Shown: one piece after another, positions 31,678-43,494 of the stretch
Layout: each line of letters starts with the position of its first letter
How positions within the stretch are numbered: position 1 is the first letter of the stretch
Assembly (NCBI RefSeq): GCF_963675165.1
Contig: NC_087379.1
Location: 682,001 to 746,000 of the forward strand
Source of the DNA: Halichondria panicea
Taxonomy: Eukaryota > Porifera > Demospongiae > Suberitida > Halichondriidae
DNA length: 64,000 bases
Reading direction: 5' to 3'
The notes under the pieces: model-generated
Seen by the model: only the letters and a program-made list of their open reading frames with translations
What the model was told of the DNA's origin: nothing
Database searches by the model: none
Translations under genes and position numbers: made by a program

Positions 31678-32271
31678 ATGTGGGAACACGAAACCATCGT
31701 CGGTTGTGCGCAGTGTATTATAGTCGTACCCCCGGGTTTGAAGTGATCCATGGACTACTGGACCGTGTCATGCAGCTGCTGGAGGTGTCCTTCACCAAAG
31801 ATGGCAGTGGAAACTTCCTCAAGGCAGCTGAAGGTGAGGGTTGCATAAGCACAGCTGTGTATGTGTGTTAGGGACTTGTGAAGGAACTACTGTATATGCA
31901 TTCAGTCCAGTTTGTTGGGAATAAATGGCCTTGAGGTTTTTTGAAGTGTATGTGTTGGGAAGATTATTTTGTCAGAAAATTAATTCCTACAACTACACTT
32001 GCTCACTGCCCACACTTCTGCACTGCTTGTGTTTACCGCCCCCTCCCCTGCACACACACTCCACAGACTGTACCTATTTCCTGCGCCATTGTGCAGAGGT
32101 GTGTGTACGTGGGAAGGTGATCGGGAAACTGGGCGTGCTCCATCCTGGTGTGTCAGTTGTGCAGCTCTAGTGTGTGTGAGACTGGGAGGTGTGTCTGGTG
32201 CAGCTGTTCTCACGGCCTCCTCCAACCAGTACCTGCCCTCTGTACTCTCCAGGGAAAACCTATCTCCTCAG
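31678..32271 (+). pseudogene. FARSB: FARSB fragment, cassette C, first copy
   Basis: Exons 31678-31833 and 32067-32170 (TAG after VVQL), plus the unassigned 68-nt segment 32204-32271. Reads YFLRHCAEV instead of YFPGRCAEV. Confidence 0.85.
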
Positions 32272-32589
32272 GTTAGTGTGTGTTCATCATGACCTCCTTG
32301 ACAGTTTGTACCCAGGTGTGTGTTTAGGGTCAATACTGCAAGGTCATGTACTGTACATAATTATGTCATGTACGTATAATTATAGCCTGGATCCCAGGGT
32401 AGGCCGGTGAACGAGGCTAGTACATATAATCCTTTTGTTTGTAGTTAGTGTGCTTTAATAACCATTAAAGATCTATCGTACTCTTCTTGAGGGGAGGGTT
32501 AGTTAAACACATTTAAACAGCCATAACTTTAGTACCATTGATTCAATGTCAATTATTTGCTTAATGCTTAGAAAGAGCTAGACTAGACT

Positions 32590-33120
32590 AGTTTTTCGTC
32601 CAATTCTGTTTTTGTTTGGTCAATGTACGCTTCTAAAGTGGGCATTCGTGAATATACTTGAGTGTACAGTTGTAAGTTACATAATTCGATTTCGGTTAAA
32701 ATGTCATTCGTCTGTAGATATAATTATGGTGTATCTGTAAGGGATTGTTCAGGTTGTTCTCTTTTGGTGGGTGTTATGTTCAGTTTGGAAACTGCGTGTG
32801 TGTAGATTGGTCTAAGTGACTGGGTTGGGTCTAGCAGGTCCACTAGTCCACTGTCTGACAGTTTTAGAGCTTCTCTTGAAGGCTGGGTTTCAGTTGCACC
32901 AACTCTTAATCAATGTGTGTATTCTCAATCCCTCTCAATAATGATGTTTGTTCCTTGTACACAAGTGGTCTCATGCTGCTTGTATGGGCATTGGGTTGTG
33001 ATGGACAATGAGCACTTGGAAATAATTGCCTAGTGTTGATTGTTTCGTCTCTGTCTCATTGGGTATATCCTGGTGTGTTGTTGAGCTTGTATATATTGCT
33101 CATCCCTTCAACACTGGATT
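32590..33120 (-). mobile_element. Penelope-like element remnants, cassette C
   Basis: Contains the blocks seen at 49130-49690: TGTCCAATTCTG, GTAAGGGATTGTTCAGGTTG, TTGTATGGGCATTGGGTTGT and GTTTCGTCTCTGTCTC. Rearranged and without a usable frame. Confidence 0.6.
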
Positions 33121-33540
33121 ATTGTCATTAGCAAGAAAAGTTTTGATGTACAAGAGAACCATGCATCTCATGGACCCAATTAAGAGTGTTCTAACATAAT
33201 TATACACATAGAGATTATCATCCGTATGTATAATTGTTGCATTTTGAGTGGGCAGATCAAAGGAAACACAAGGAATAATATCTGCCATAATTATGGCACA
33301 GGTCAAGCCTTGAACTGTGCCACTATCTAGATACTGGCATAGTATGGCTGAAACGGTCCCTATAACACTGTTAACAGATTCAGTGGTAGGCAGAAAACGT
33401 TTTTATGCGTCTGGTGCATTCCACAGCCGACCACAAGTAATTGAAACTAGTTGTCCTATAAAAGGAGTGATGTGTACATGGAAAGGAATGCAGTTGTTAC
33501 ACAGCTCACTGGTGCGCATTGGATATATTAGAGATAAAAG
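33121..33540. other. Partial upstream block and unique DNA
   Basis: 33121-33235 repeats the upstream block (CATGCATCTCATGGACCC to ATTATCATCCGTATGTAT) but breaks off before any TRIM gene. 33240-33540 is unique. No gene. Confidence 0.5.
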
Positions 33541-33765
33541 TATTTGAAAATTTGGCCATACCATGAATAATAGCCCCATGGTCCAAGGCCGAAATATGAC
33601 AAATTAGGGCCCCAACAAGATGTCGGATTAAAACATCATTTGAAAGGTCTCTTTCTAAGCTTTCAGAAAATCATGAAATTTTGACATTGGATCAACGGTA
33701 TTAAAGTTAATGCCTATTGAAGAATCATGTTTGTCTTTAAAGCTACCTTTATAGGCCATAACTTG
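33541..33765. repeat. Foldback element, right half
   Basis: Right arm and centre of the foldback family only, upstream of the second FARSB copy. Confidence 0.7.
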
Positions 33766-33906
33766 TGTTAGGAACGTCCTATTTAAAAACCTCAAAGACG
33801 CATTCTGTAGCTCTGAGAAAGCACTATTGTATACAATTAAAGTGTCTTAAAATCGCTAATTGCTCGCAGTGCCAAAGCTCACTAATTTGTGTGTCCTATG
33901 CTGTAG

Positions 33907-34513
33907 ATGTGGGAACACGGAACCATTGTCGGTTGTGTGCAGTGTATTATAGTCGTACCCCCGGGTTTGAAGTGATCCATGGACTACTGGACCGCGTCAT
34001 GCAGCTGCTGGAGGTGTCCTTCACCAAAGATGGCAGTGGATACTTCCTCAAGGCAGCTGAAGGCGAGGGTTGCATAAGCACAGCTGTGTATGTGTGTTAG
34101 GGACTTGTGAAGGAACTACTGTATATGCATTCAGTCCAGTTTGTTTGGAATAAAATTAATGGCCGTGAGGTTTTTTGAAGTGTATGTGTTGAATCCACTG
34201 GAAGATTATTTTGTCAGAAAATTAATTCCTACAACTACACTTGCTCACTGCCCACACTTCTGCACTGCTTGTGTTTACCGCCCCCTCCCCTGCACACACA
34301 CTTCACAGACTCTACCTATTTCCCGGGCCGTTGTGCAGAGGTGTGTGTACGTGGGAAGGTGATCGGGAAACTAGGCGTGCTCCATCCTGGTGTGTCTGTT
34401 GTGCAGCTCTAGTGTGTGTGAGACTGGGAGGTGTGTCTGGTGCAGCTGTTCTCACAGCCTCCTCCAACCAGTACCTGCCCTCCGTACTCTCCAGGGAGAA
34501 CCTATCTCCTCAG
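33907..34513 (+). pseudogene. FARSB: FARSB fragment, cassette C, second copy
   Basis: Exons 33907-34062 and 34309-34412 plus the 68-nt segment 34446-34513. The first exon ends before GCGAGG, a GC donor, where others have GTGAGG. It is a local duplication of the 31.5-32.6 kb block. Confidence 0.85.
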
Positions 34514-35640
34514 GTTGGTGTGTGTTCATCATGACCTCCTTGACAGTATGTACCCAGGTGTGTGTTTAGGGTCAATACTGCAAGGTCATGTACTGTACAT
34601 AATTATGTCATGTATACATATAATTATAGCCTGGATCCCAGGGTAGGCCGGTGAACGAGGCTAGTACATATAATCCTTTTGTTTGTAGTTAGTGTGCTTT
34701 AGTAACCATTAAAGATCTAACGTACTCTTCTTGAGGGGAGGGGGTAGTTAAACACATTATTTTAAACAGCCGTAACGTTTGTACCGCTGATCCAATGTCA
34801 AAATTTATATTATTAATTTTGCTTAAAACTTAGAAAAGAGACTTTCAAATGATGTGCTTCATTCCAAATTATTTTCGTTGGTGTAATTTTTTAGGCCTAG
34901 GACCATCAGCTATATTATCCATGGTTGTGTCCAAAGTTTTGTAGCTCAAAATAATTTAAACTTTGATTGCAACACATTTGAAAGGTATATCTTACAGAAT
35001 ATCAGAAAATCGTTGAAATTAAATGCCCAAAGATCGTACTATTGTTTGATGTAGTAGTCAGAAGAGCAAAATATAACCCACGTGACAACGTTAGAACCTT
35101 TCTCTTTTCCATTTCAAGGATTTTTTTGTTGCAGCTTATTTTAATACCATGCCGATTGTGTTTAGGCTAGCTGATGTGATTCCCATATCTGGGTATCATC
35201 TTACGTTTAGGTGTTTTGTGGCTTGTAGCTACATGTACAATCAGTGTAAGATCTAACCTAGGTTCTCAATGTGGATTTGCTGTGTGCGTGTGTTTGGAAA
35301 GGGGGTATGTATAAGATCTAACCTTGGTTGGATTTTCCATTAGTCAGTCATACATGTAGATGCTTAATTAAAACTCTATTTGTGTTGAGTTTGATCTCCA
35401 TAAATTCTCATAACTTTGTCATACTTCACTGAAATTCAAAGTTTCATATACCATATGCCCGGATACCTTGTTAAAAAGCGCTTCTATCTATATGCTGTAG
35501 AGCTGGTGAGCTCCAACCAGCTAAAAGTTAGCATTTTCCATGTATAGAAGTCCCATTGTCCACCACATAATTAAAGCATAAATGAAGCCATAATTGACCA
35601 CATAACTTCCGGGGTCAAACTCAATGCAAATAGATTTTAG
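34514..35640. other. Spacer with foldback remnants
   Basis: Parallel to 22765-23640, including the empty MITE site near 35191 and an extra unique stretch at about 35480-35640. No gene. Confidence 0.5.
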
Positions 35641-36610
35641 TTTTGTAGGTAATCTGTGTAAGAGCGTGCGAGTGGTTGTAGTACGTGATCCATGAAGTGG
35701 GCAGAAGGGGAGAGCATGGAATTAGAATGGGAAATTATTGGTTGTACCGGGTAGTGTCGTACATATTTGTGAATTTTGAGTATTCCGTAGAACTTGGGAG
35801 GTTAATTGTGTATTTTGGGGTTTGGGAAGTATAAGCATGTTTTGAGATTTTTGTGTATTGCGTTTAGTTGTGGTGAAAAATGTCTGGTGGTTTCTTGTAG
35901 TTGATGTTCTAGTTGGTGTTGTTGTGTTAATCTGTACGTACTTTGGTCACAGAGTACAAGAGAGCATTGTTGTATGTAGTTGTCCGTATCTATGCCAAGA
36001 TTTGTGTCTGCTGGTTTTATGGTTTTGTTCAATGTCTGCTCGAGTATTGGCAATACTCATTTATCCACATGGCATGCAATTATTGCTATGTCAGCTTATT
36101 CAATTGAAAACTTGAGCTAGCTAGCTAGCTACATGTAGCCTTTCAAGTAATAGTGAAAGGTCTAGGCCAGGTCCTGAGGATCCGATGGTTACCGATAGTG
36201 CTACCCCTTGTTCCTGTGGTGTAGAGAGAAAATTCGTTGTCCTGAAAACTAGTCATGGTGAAGATGACTTGCTAGCTGATTGCGACACTTTTTTTATGTT
36301 ATTTCAACTTGTACAACTTTTCATACCGTAATGAAATGATTCATTGTTCTTTGCTGATTGACAAAAATTATGTGTCTTACCAATTTTAGCTAATGGCCAG
36401 TTTGTTTGTTCGGACATTATTATGGCTGAACATTTACAAATTGTTATTTTGTGCACTGCACAAGTGATCTCAGTCAGGCTGCTTGTATGGGCATTGGGTT
36501 GTAATGGACAATGAGCATATGGAAATAATTGCCAAGTGTTGATTGTTTCGTCTCTGTCTCGCTGGGTATCTCCTGGTGTGTTGTTGAGCTTGTATATATT
36601 GCTCATCCCT
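35641..36610 (-). mobile_element. Penelope-like element remnants, cassette C/D boundary
   Basis: 35641-36060 (minus) has LEHQLQETTRHFSPQLNAIH and DHVLQP-type DNA (CATGAAGTGGGCAG). 36470-36610 has the N-terminal block (ATGAGCAATATA on the minus strand). The middle is unrelated, so the element is broken. Confidence 0.6.
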
Positions 36611-36619
36611 TCAACACTG

Positions 36620-37295
36620 GATTAGCAAGAAAAGTTTTGATACGTAAATATCCCGACCACAAGAGAAGGCCGGTGGTGTGAGTGGGTGGGGCAATGGAGT
36701 CCACTCAACCATGCATCTCATGGACCCAATTAAGAGTGTTCTAACATAATTATACACATAGAGATTATCATCCGTATGTATGTATGTATGCATGTATGCT
36801 GATTTTGTATTATGATGAATTTGAATACATTTTGTGATCTTGTGTGTGCATTGGGTGCACGATGTGAGATCAATTTCAACATGGTATGGAGTGTTGTTAA
36901 CATGGAGGGTGACATTGTATGAGTGTGTGTTGTCTGTATCTCAGGCAACTGGTCAGAGGGCTAGCAATAGAGTGGGTGTAGAATGTTGCTAGGCAATATA
37001 GCCACAAGTATGTGTGTACCATTATGGTCTAACCATAATCAATACTTTGATCCTATGAATATTGTTGTGCATGCATCACCTGACCTGTCACTGTGAGAGA
37101 TGTGAGTCTATAGCTGCTTTTGCCAAGCTTTGAGCTTTTCTTTCTACTACTAAACACTTTTCTAAAGGTGAGCATAATTATTGTACATGTTCTGATACAT
37201 TCGTTGTAATTCTTTGCTATTATTATTATAAAGCTTGACACGCCCCTTTTTTAGCTTATTGTTATCCTTTTCTCTCCCCCCTCAGTTTTGTGTCA
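36620..37295 (+). promoter_or_regulatory. TRIM-NHL upstream block D
   Basis: Conserved block with (GTAT)n at about 36775-36798 and the GGCAATATAGCCACAAG region. The 5'UTR exon ends at 37167, followed by an intron 37168-37285 of 118 bp (donor GTGAGC, acceptor CCCTCAG). Confidence 0.55.
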
Positions 37296-39512
37296 ATGGC
37301 TGAGAGGCTGAGTGCTGCTCAAGAAGCTCTCTCCAAAGTGGAGGACCAGCTGTCATGCCTAGTCTGTCTGGAGCCCTACACCAACCCTCGACTGCTCTCC
37401 TGTTTCCACGTCTACTGTCAACATTGTCTCGAGGATATAGTTGCCCACAATCGACAAGGCCAGCTGGAATGCCCCAAGTGTCGCCGGCCCACCCCCCTAC
37501 CCCCCACTGGTGTGAGTGGCCTCCAGGCTGCCTTCCATGTACACCATCTCTTTGACATCCAAGAAACACTCAAGAAGGTGAAAGAGCCTCAGAAATTGGC
37601 CTGTGAGAAATGTTCTGTTACCAATCGTAAAGCCACCAGCTTTTGCCGACAATGCACCAAGTTCATCTGCGAGAAGTGTACCAATACACACAAAGAATGG
37701 GACGAGCTCAAGAATCATGAACTTGTTAGTATCGAAAAAGTGGAGGGGGATTTGATTCGTCTTGTTTCTCCGAATAAGGTGACCACTCGCTGCCCCAAAC
37801 ATAACAAAAGCCTCAAGCTGTACTGTGAACATTGTGGAGAACTGATCTGTACCCACTGCATTGTACAAATACACAAAGACCACAAGTACTGTGTGATTTC
37901 CGACACCTTTGAGAGCCACAAGAAAGAGATCCTGGACTCCCTGGGACCCGTTGAGAAACAGCTAGAGGCCACCGACACAGCTCTCATCAATCTGGATGGA
38001 CAACATGCCGAAATTGTTGAACACGGAGGAAAACTTGCGACCAATATCCACTCGAAATTTGATGAACTCCATCAAGCTCTGTATGCTCGTGAGGGGGAGC
38101 TTATGGCCGAGTTGGAAGGCCACACCCAACAACAGCTCAAGAGCCTCTCTGCTCAGCGAGAGGAGGTGGAGATCCTCCAAACCCAACGTAGCAGCTGCCT
38201 GCATTTCGTGAGGGAGAGCATTCGTACCGGGTCTCCAGGAGACGTGCTCAAGATGAAGCAAGGTGTGGTGAAGCAAGTGAGAGAGCTGGTGGACACCTTT
38301 GACCCCAACACCCTAGAGCCTCGTGAGACAACCAACACCTGTTTTGTGCCTTCTGCTCAGCTAGTCAAAGATTATAAAGTATTTGGAGCCATTGGCACAC
38401 TATCAGTAACTGTCACCCCTACAAAAAGACTCAACAAAACCAGAGTACAAGGATCCACTAGTCTTCGATTTTCAAACACAAATCATCAACTGATCCAAAT
38501 TCCATCCTTAAACATTAAAGCCGAACTTATATCGAAATCAACGAATCAGACGACAAACTGTGTTGTGAAGGAACGAGGGAAGGGAGAGTACGAGATCTCT
38601 TACCAGCCGACAGTGGGCGGGGCCAGCGAGCTGATCGTGAAAGTGGGTGGAGAGGAGGTGGCAGGAAGTCCATTCCCTGTGGCAGTCAAGACTCCGATCG
38701 ATAAACTAGGAACTGTTATTAAGACTATCAATGATCTCAAGAAACCTTGGGGAGTGGCACTCAACCAAGCTGGGGAGATAATTGTGGCTGAAGCCAATGC
38801 TGGTATTGTCTCGATATTTAGCCCCACAGGACACGAGCTGCAAACATTAGACACTCGAGGCACAGCGATTCCTCGTGATGTGGCAGTGGACGGTGATGAC
38901 AATATTCTGGTGGTGGACGCTGGTAATCATCGACTGTTGAAGTTCTCACGTGAAGGAGACCTGATAGCAGCAGTTGGTAGTCATGGCGATGGTGCTGGAC
39001 AGTTTAACAATCCGATTGGTGTTTGTGTCAACAGTGTCAATGGGAAGGTGTATGTGCTTGATCATGGCGCTCACTGTGTTCACATCTTCAACTCTGACCT
39101 CACCTACTCCAGCAAGTTCGGCAGCTATGGCAGTCAGTTTAAATTGCCCTATGACGTTGCATCTGATCGTAGTGGTTGTGTGTATGTGGTTGATGCTGGT
39201 AATAATCGAGTGCAAGTCTTCACACCCGATGGTGGCTATCTGAGGAGGTTTGGGAAGTATGGCAGTGGAAATGGAGAACTTAACTGCCCTGTCAGCATCT
39301 GTGTGGACAGTGATGATCTGGTGTATGTGGGGGAGAATGAGAACAATCGTGTCTCAGTGTTCACGTGTGAGGGAGTGTTTCTCAAGTCGTTTGGATCAAA
39401 GGGATCTGTACCAGGACAGTTCATCAGTCCTTATGGCATAGCAGTAGACCAGTGTGGTGTGGTGTATGTGTCTGATTATAGTGGCAACAATAGAGTGCAA
39501 ATATTTTCCTAG
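37296..39512 (+). CDS. TRIM-NHL protein D
   Basis: Single coding exon of 738 aa with the same domain order as protein B. The RING (residues 21-62) is identical in all zinc ligands and nearly identical in DNA. B-box 1 ends CEKCTNTHKEW and B-box 2 is CPKHNKSLKLYCEHCGELIC with THCIVQIH, a distinct block from B and E. The filamin domain has the type II N-half (FGAIGTLSVTVTPTKRLNKT). Blade 4 is three residues short (YGSQFKLPYD instead of SGNGQFNYPWD), and blade 6 has one extra residue (DYSGNNR). The variable blade-1 residue 500 is A. Likely function as for B. Confidence 0.93.
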   Translation: MAERLSAAQEALSKVEDQLSCLVCLEPYTNPRLLSCFHVYCQHCLEDIVAHNRQGQLECPKCRRPTPLPPTGVSGLQAAFHVHHLFDIQETLKKVKEPQKLACEKCSVTNRKATSFCRQCTKFICEKCTNTHKEWDELKNHELVSIEKVEGDLIRLVSPNKVTTRCPKHNKSLKLYCEHCGELICTHCIVQIHKDHKYCVISDTFESHKKEILDSLGPVEKQLEATDTALINLDGQHAEIVEHGGKLATNIHSKFDELHQALYAREGELMAELEGHTQQQLKSLSAQREEVEILQTQRSSCLHFVRESIRTGSPGDVLKMKQGVVKQVRELVDTFDPNTLEPRETTNTCFVPSAQLVKDYKVFGAIGTLSVTVTPTKRLNKTRVQGSTSLRFSNTNHQLIQIPSLNIKAELISKSTNQTTNCVVKERGKGEYEISYQPTVGGASELIVKVGGEEVAGSPFPVAVKTPIDKLGTVIKTINDLKKPWGVALNQAGEIIVAEANAGIVSIFSPTGHELQTLDTRGTAIPRDVAVDGDDNILVVDAGNHRLLKFSREGDLIAAVGSHGDGAGQFNNPIGVCVNSVNGKVYVLDHGAHCVHIFNSDLTYSSKFGSYGSQFKLPYDVASDRSGCVYVVDAGNNRVQVFTPDGGYLRRFGKYGSGNGELNCPVSICVDSDDLVYVGENENNRVSVFTCEGVFLKSFGSKGSVPGQFISPYGIAVDQCGVVYVSDYSGNNRVQIFS

Positions 39513-39676
39513 TTTATTTTTGTTATTAAATTGTTGAGTTATTGTAACATTGCTAATGAATATTGAAATTGAAACCAGTGAATTCTTTGCCCATGCTGTC
39601 CCTGTGTACGTGTACTGAGTCTCTCCTGTTATAGTCGTACCTTTAGTATCGTACTTCACCCCACCCTTTGCTGCAG

Positions 39677-39895
39677 GGTCTCCATGGTGATATGGTGCTG
39701 ATAGCGGGCATCAACACTGGTACGGCCAAGGTCAAGGTCCGTCTGAGGGAGAGGGCGTTACAGGGGGTGGAGCCTGATATCATCAAGCTACTAGTCATTG
39801 AGAACATGATGCTATAACCCTCCATGGATGTGTACATTCTGCCACTGCCACCCACAGAGGTCAAGGGTCACCGGACTGGACGCCATCCTACAAGA
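39677..39895 (+). pseudogene. NUP210: NUP210 exon fragment (N-terminal luminal), cassette D
   Basis: GLHGDMVLIAGINTGTAKVK, then LLVIENMML and a TAA stop. An internal deletion joins CTGCCACTG to CCACCCACAGAGG; the same junction is in E and F. Confidence 0.75.
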
Positions 39896-39977
39896 CAACA
39901 GTATTAAATTATTGTGTGTGGGTGTGTGGATCATTGTCTCGTTGCTTAATAATACAGAGATATATTTGTCCTTGCAG

Positions 39978-40077
39978 AATCTTTTGTGCCGAGCCTGTTT
40001 CCATGACGATACGACCAGTGATTGGTCATATGCCAGACTGCCCTGTATTGACTCAGACCAACAATCACAATATTCAG
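39978..40077 (+). pseudogene. NUP210: NUP210 central exon, cassette D
   Basis: 100-nt copy; frame 2 reads FCAEPVSMTIRPVIGHMPDC, PVLTQTNNHNIQ. Confidence 0.7.
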
Positions 40078-40190
40078 GTACACTCTAAGTACTAAGATTT
40101 AGTCTAGTGACATTATTTTCACAAGTAGATTTGTTTTTCACACTCTGAATCAATGTCTTAATTAATTGTCTTTATTGTGTTGGTCTGCAG

Positions 40191-40355
40191 TTTCTTGTGC
40201 GGAGTGGGTGACTCTTGAACCTTGAAATAACGCTGTATGACAATGTGGGTAGGACGTTTACAACTTTAGATTGCTGCAATGTACGTGGTGATCGTCCAAT
40301 CAGAATGCTCTACCCACCCCCCAGACCTCCTCACTACAACACAAGGACTCAGATA
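40191..40355 (+). pseudogene. NUP210: NUP210 exon (NLEITLYDNVGRTF), cassette D
   Basis: As 26986-27150, with the shared TGA stop. Ends before GTAAGTG. Confidence 0.65.
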
Positions 40356-40785
40356 GTAAGTGTGTTGTTGAGGGGGACAACTTTTGCCACTGATTTTAGC
40401 ATACCATTACTTTGATAGAACTTCCTATAAGAGTTACATGTGTACAGTGGTGGCTGTACCACTTTGAGAGCCTGTAACTTGAATTTTGGTAGTCTGATTT
40501 CAATTTTCTGAAGTTATGGGAGCTTTTTTTAAGTTAAATGGAGCTCATTCATTTGGTATGCTTAAAATTAATCATAATTATAGCCAGATTTCAGCTAAAT
40601 ACCATGGACTACAGTCCTGCATGGTCTTTTTCTGACATTTTGTTGCTCATAATGTGGGGGTTGATTGTGCTATTTCATAAAACCATAAAACCATTGAAAT
40701 TGAACCACCAGAACATAATGTAGTCTGGTATCCCAGTATCATAAGGTTGGTGGAATGGTGTTGACTGCATGCAATGTGTATACAG

Positions 40786-41471
40786 GTCAAGCCCAAACCG
40801 TGGACTCCAACACAGGGCAGCTGGTTACATACTTGCAAGATGAAGTCCATGTACACGTTATCAAACTAACTGGAGTCAAACTTTTTGTACCATCAACCAA
40901 ACTACTCGCCGGTGAAGAAATTGCCGTTTATGCTATTGGAATGCACAACGAGAGCCCGTTCTCTTTCGGGAGTGTGACGTCAGAGCTGTCGTTTCATTGG
41001 TCGGTTAGCAATATGGACATACTAGTTCTCTCGTCCGTCTACGAAGAGGCTGGTGTTTCGTTGGACGAAGAGCAAGATTTCGATGCCATGCTACGTGCTC
41101 GCAATCCAGGACAAAGTGTAGTACGGATCACGGCCAAGTGTGGAACTGGAATGTGCGATCCGGAACTGGCTACTTTCACAAATCAGGTTCAGGTTCGAGT
41201 TTTACCTCCTCTAGAGTTACTGCGACCGATAGGCGGCCATTTTCTATTGCCTCAAAATGGGAAAGCAAAGATTGTGACGAATTGCGATGGAATCTCTCGA
41301 TTGAGTTATCAGCTGATGCAGAGCGTGGGCATTGGGAGTGGGAGTAGTGTGATACGTGTGAGTAGTGAGGGGGAGATCGGTACAGCTGCTGTAAACGGAC
41401 ATGCTGTTGTCATGGTGACTGCGGATGCAATGGGCATGGGACTCAATCAGAGTGCGGTCGTACATGTGGAG
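40786..41471 (+). CDS. NUP210: NUP210 internal exon, unique and open (228 aa)
   Basis: Bounded by TATACAG and GTAAGTG and open throughout. Reads QAQTVDSNTGQLVTYLQDEV, VYAIGMHNESPFSFGSV, LSFHWSVSNMDILVLSS, LLRPIGGHFLLPQNGKAKIV, and SSEGEIGTAAVNGHAVVMVT. This is a strong match to the luminal Ig-like/BIG2 region in the C-terminal half of NUP210. It occurs once, flanked by two copies of the same 330-bp repeat (40460-40783 and 42321-42648). Codon use and an intact frame suggest recent capture or a still-used exon. Alone it is only part of a protein. Confidence 0.85.
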
Positions 41472-41891
41472 GTAAGTGTGTAACAGTGGCCTCTCGGGAT
41501 AGTTTTAATTCAGTGTTCAGTGTTCTTCCCAGGCCTTTTCAGCTAAGGTTCCTTAGTTATAATTATAATGTTTGAAATGTACTAGCTTAATTACCGCAAT
41601 AATTGAAATTCATAGTTTGCCTTTAGCTTGTTTCTGTGATAGATGGCAAATTAGATTGCGTATAGTGCCCCCCCCCCCCCCCCATCTCTCTTGAATAATG
41701 TACTATAGCGCTGCAATTCATTCCGCTACTATTCTACAACATTCTATTGATCTTTCTACATAATTATAACGTGCAGCCACTAATACATGTACATGTAAGT
41801 AGAATGGCATTAAGCAGAGGAGGTTGGTTGGAAGGAAGTTGAGATCACGTACAAAAATATCAATTAAAGCTCTAAATGTGCTGAGTCGGCG
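41472..41891. other. Intron-like spacer with poly-C
   Basis: Downstream of the donor. Poly-C run at about 41668-41683. No gene. Confidence 0.5.
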
Positions 41892-42189
41892 CTATTTTTG
41901 TGTCTAGTCAGCAGTTTCATAGATAGCTACTGGACATCAAGAAAATGGGTAGTCTGCATGACTTCTCCCTCACTCCAAGCTGTACTACATTGATCACTAC
42001 ACCTGCTTATGATTTAAAATCTCTACTAAGGTTTCTCTTAGCCAAAGTACTACATTTACGGAGATGAGACTTATCTTCCTGGATTAAACAGGAGTCTGGC
42101 GTGTAGGTGCTCCTCTGGATCTTCTACTCCTCATCTCTAGCTCTTGATATCTTATGTATAACTAAACTACTGACTAGACACAAAAATAG
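41892..42189. mobile_element. 298-bp inverted-repeat element
   Basis: Perfect 20-bp TIRs (CTATTTTTGTGTCTAGTCAG and its reverse complement). No target duplication or frame seen. Confidence 0.65.
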
Positions 42190-42320
42190 TCTCCATTCTC
42201 AGATGACTTTAAGTATGTAATGGTCATCAAACTTCTATCATGGCATGTATAGTTTCATAAAAATCATTATAAGAAAATCATGAATATTCATGAGCAAACA
42301 GTTTACCGCAACCTTAACGT

Positions 42321-42648
42321 TGAGAGCCTGTAACTTGAATTTCGGTAGTCTGATTTCAATTTTCTGAAAGTTATGGGAGCTTTTTTTAAGTTAAATGGAG
42401 CTCATTCATTTGGTATGCTTAAAATTAATCATAATTATAGCCAGATTTCAGCTAAATACCATGGACTACAGTCCTGGTTTTTTCTGACATTTTGTTGCTC
42501 ATAATGTGGGGGTTGATTGTGCTATTTTATAGAGCTTCATAAAACCATTGAAATTGGACCACTAGAACATAATGTAGTCTGGTATCCCAGTATCATAAGG
42601 TTGGTGGAATTGTGTTGACTGCATGCAACGTGTATACTAGTACACGGT
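42321..42648. repeat. Direct repeat of 40460-40783
   Basis: From GAGAGCCTGTAACTTGAATTT to GCATGCAACGTGTATAC. The pair brackets the unique NUP210 exon, marking a 1.85-kb local tandem duplication or an insertion bounded by direct repeats. Confidence 0.8.
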
Positions 42649-42689
42649 ACATGTAATTCTTTATTATACTGCACACCATACTGTACTTA

Positions 42690-42697
42690 TCCACACG

Positions 42698-42745
<48 letters not shown>
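42690..42745. repeat. (CA)n microsatellite
   Basis: About 26 CA units ending in CACAG, directly before the next NUP210 fragment. Confidence 0.9.
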
Positions 42746-42746
<1 letters not shown>

Positions 42747-42953
42747 CTCCCTGAGTGTCAATTTCTTTCTTTCTCTCCTCCTTCGCAATCTGACTGTTTG
42801 CAGCACCCAGACACTGGTGAGGTTCATGACCTCCCGACCCTCATAACCAAGCACCAGGTGGTGGAGATCAACGACCCAGTGCAAGTGACCCCCAAACACC
42901 TCGTCATTCTCTGGGACCCCCAAACAGAGTTCAAATACCAGCACCAATGGAAT
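42746..42953 (+). pseudogene. NUP210: NUP210 exon (HPDTGEVHDLP), cassette D
   Basis: The LFNHPLNKG half is deleted. HPDTGEVHDLPTLITKHQVV, EINDPVQVTPKHLVILWDPQ and TEFKYQHQWN are intact to the GTGAGT donor, making this the best copy of this half. Confidence 0.75.
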
Positions 42954-43242
42954 GTGAGTGTGCTAGCTAGCTTGTTGATAGCTAAACCTGTGTAGGATAC
43001 CAGCTACATAGGCTTGTACATGGCTTGTAATAATAATTACCGTATAGCAAGTAATTTTCGTATGGTAGAAATGTACAAAAATTAAAACTGCTCTACCGCT
43101 ATAGGTTCAACGTCACTATCCTGAGCTGTACGAATATTTAGAATACAAAGTGCACGTAAGAACAGTTCATACGAACATTTGCATCAAAGAAAAGTGTAGT
43201 AGACAGTTGTATAATTCCGATTGTAATACATTTTTATATCAG

Positions 43243-43355
43243 GTGACTGAATGGTCTTGTGTGAGGTGGAGGGGATTGCTCACCACTAGGACCAAGGGGA
43301 AGTCCCTAGTGGTAGCCGTGGATACCAAAAACACGGCTCACTTTGATAAACAGAG
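43243..43355 (+). pseudogene. NUP210: NUP210 exon (VTEWSC), cassette D
   Basis: Carries 2 extra bases (TCTTGTGTGAGG) that open the frame across the old stop: VTEWSCVRWRGLLTTRTKGK, SLVVAVDTKNTAHFDK. Probably accidental. Confidence 0.65.
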
Positions 43356-43494
43356 GTACCGTACATTATGCAATAATTATGCATTGCTAGGAGCTCATAA
43401 AGAGGATTATACAACTCCCACGCACACTCCATTCTGATCTCCTGTTTAGCAATAAATGGCTGAATTAGCATGCATGCATTGGAGGGGTAGTTGA

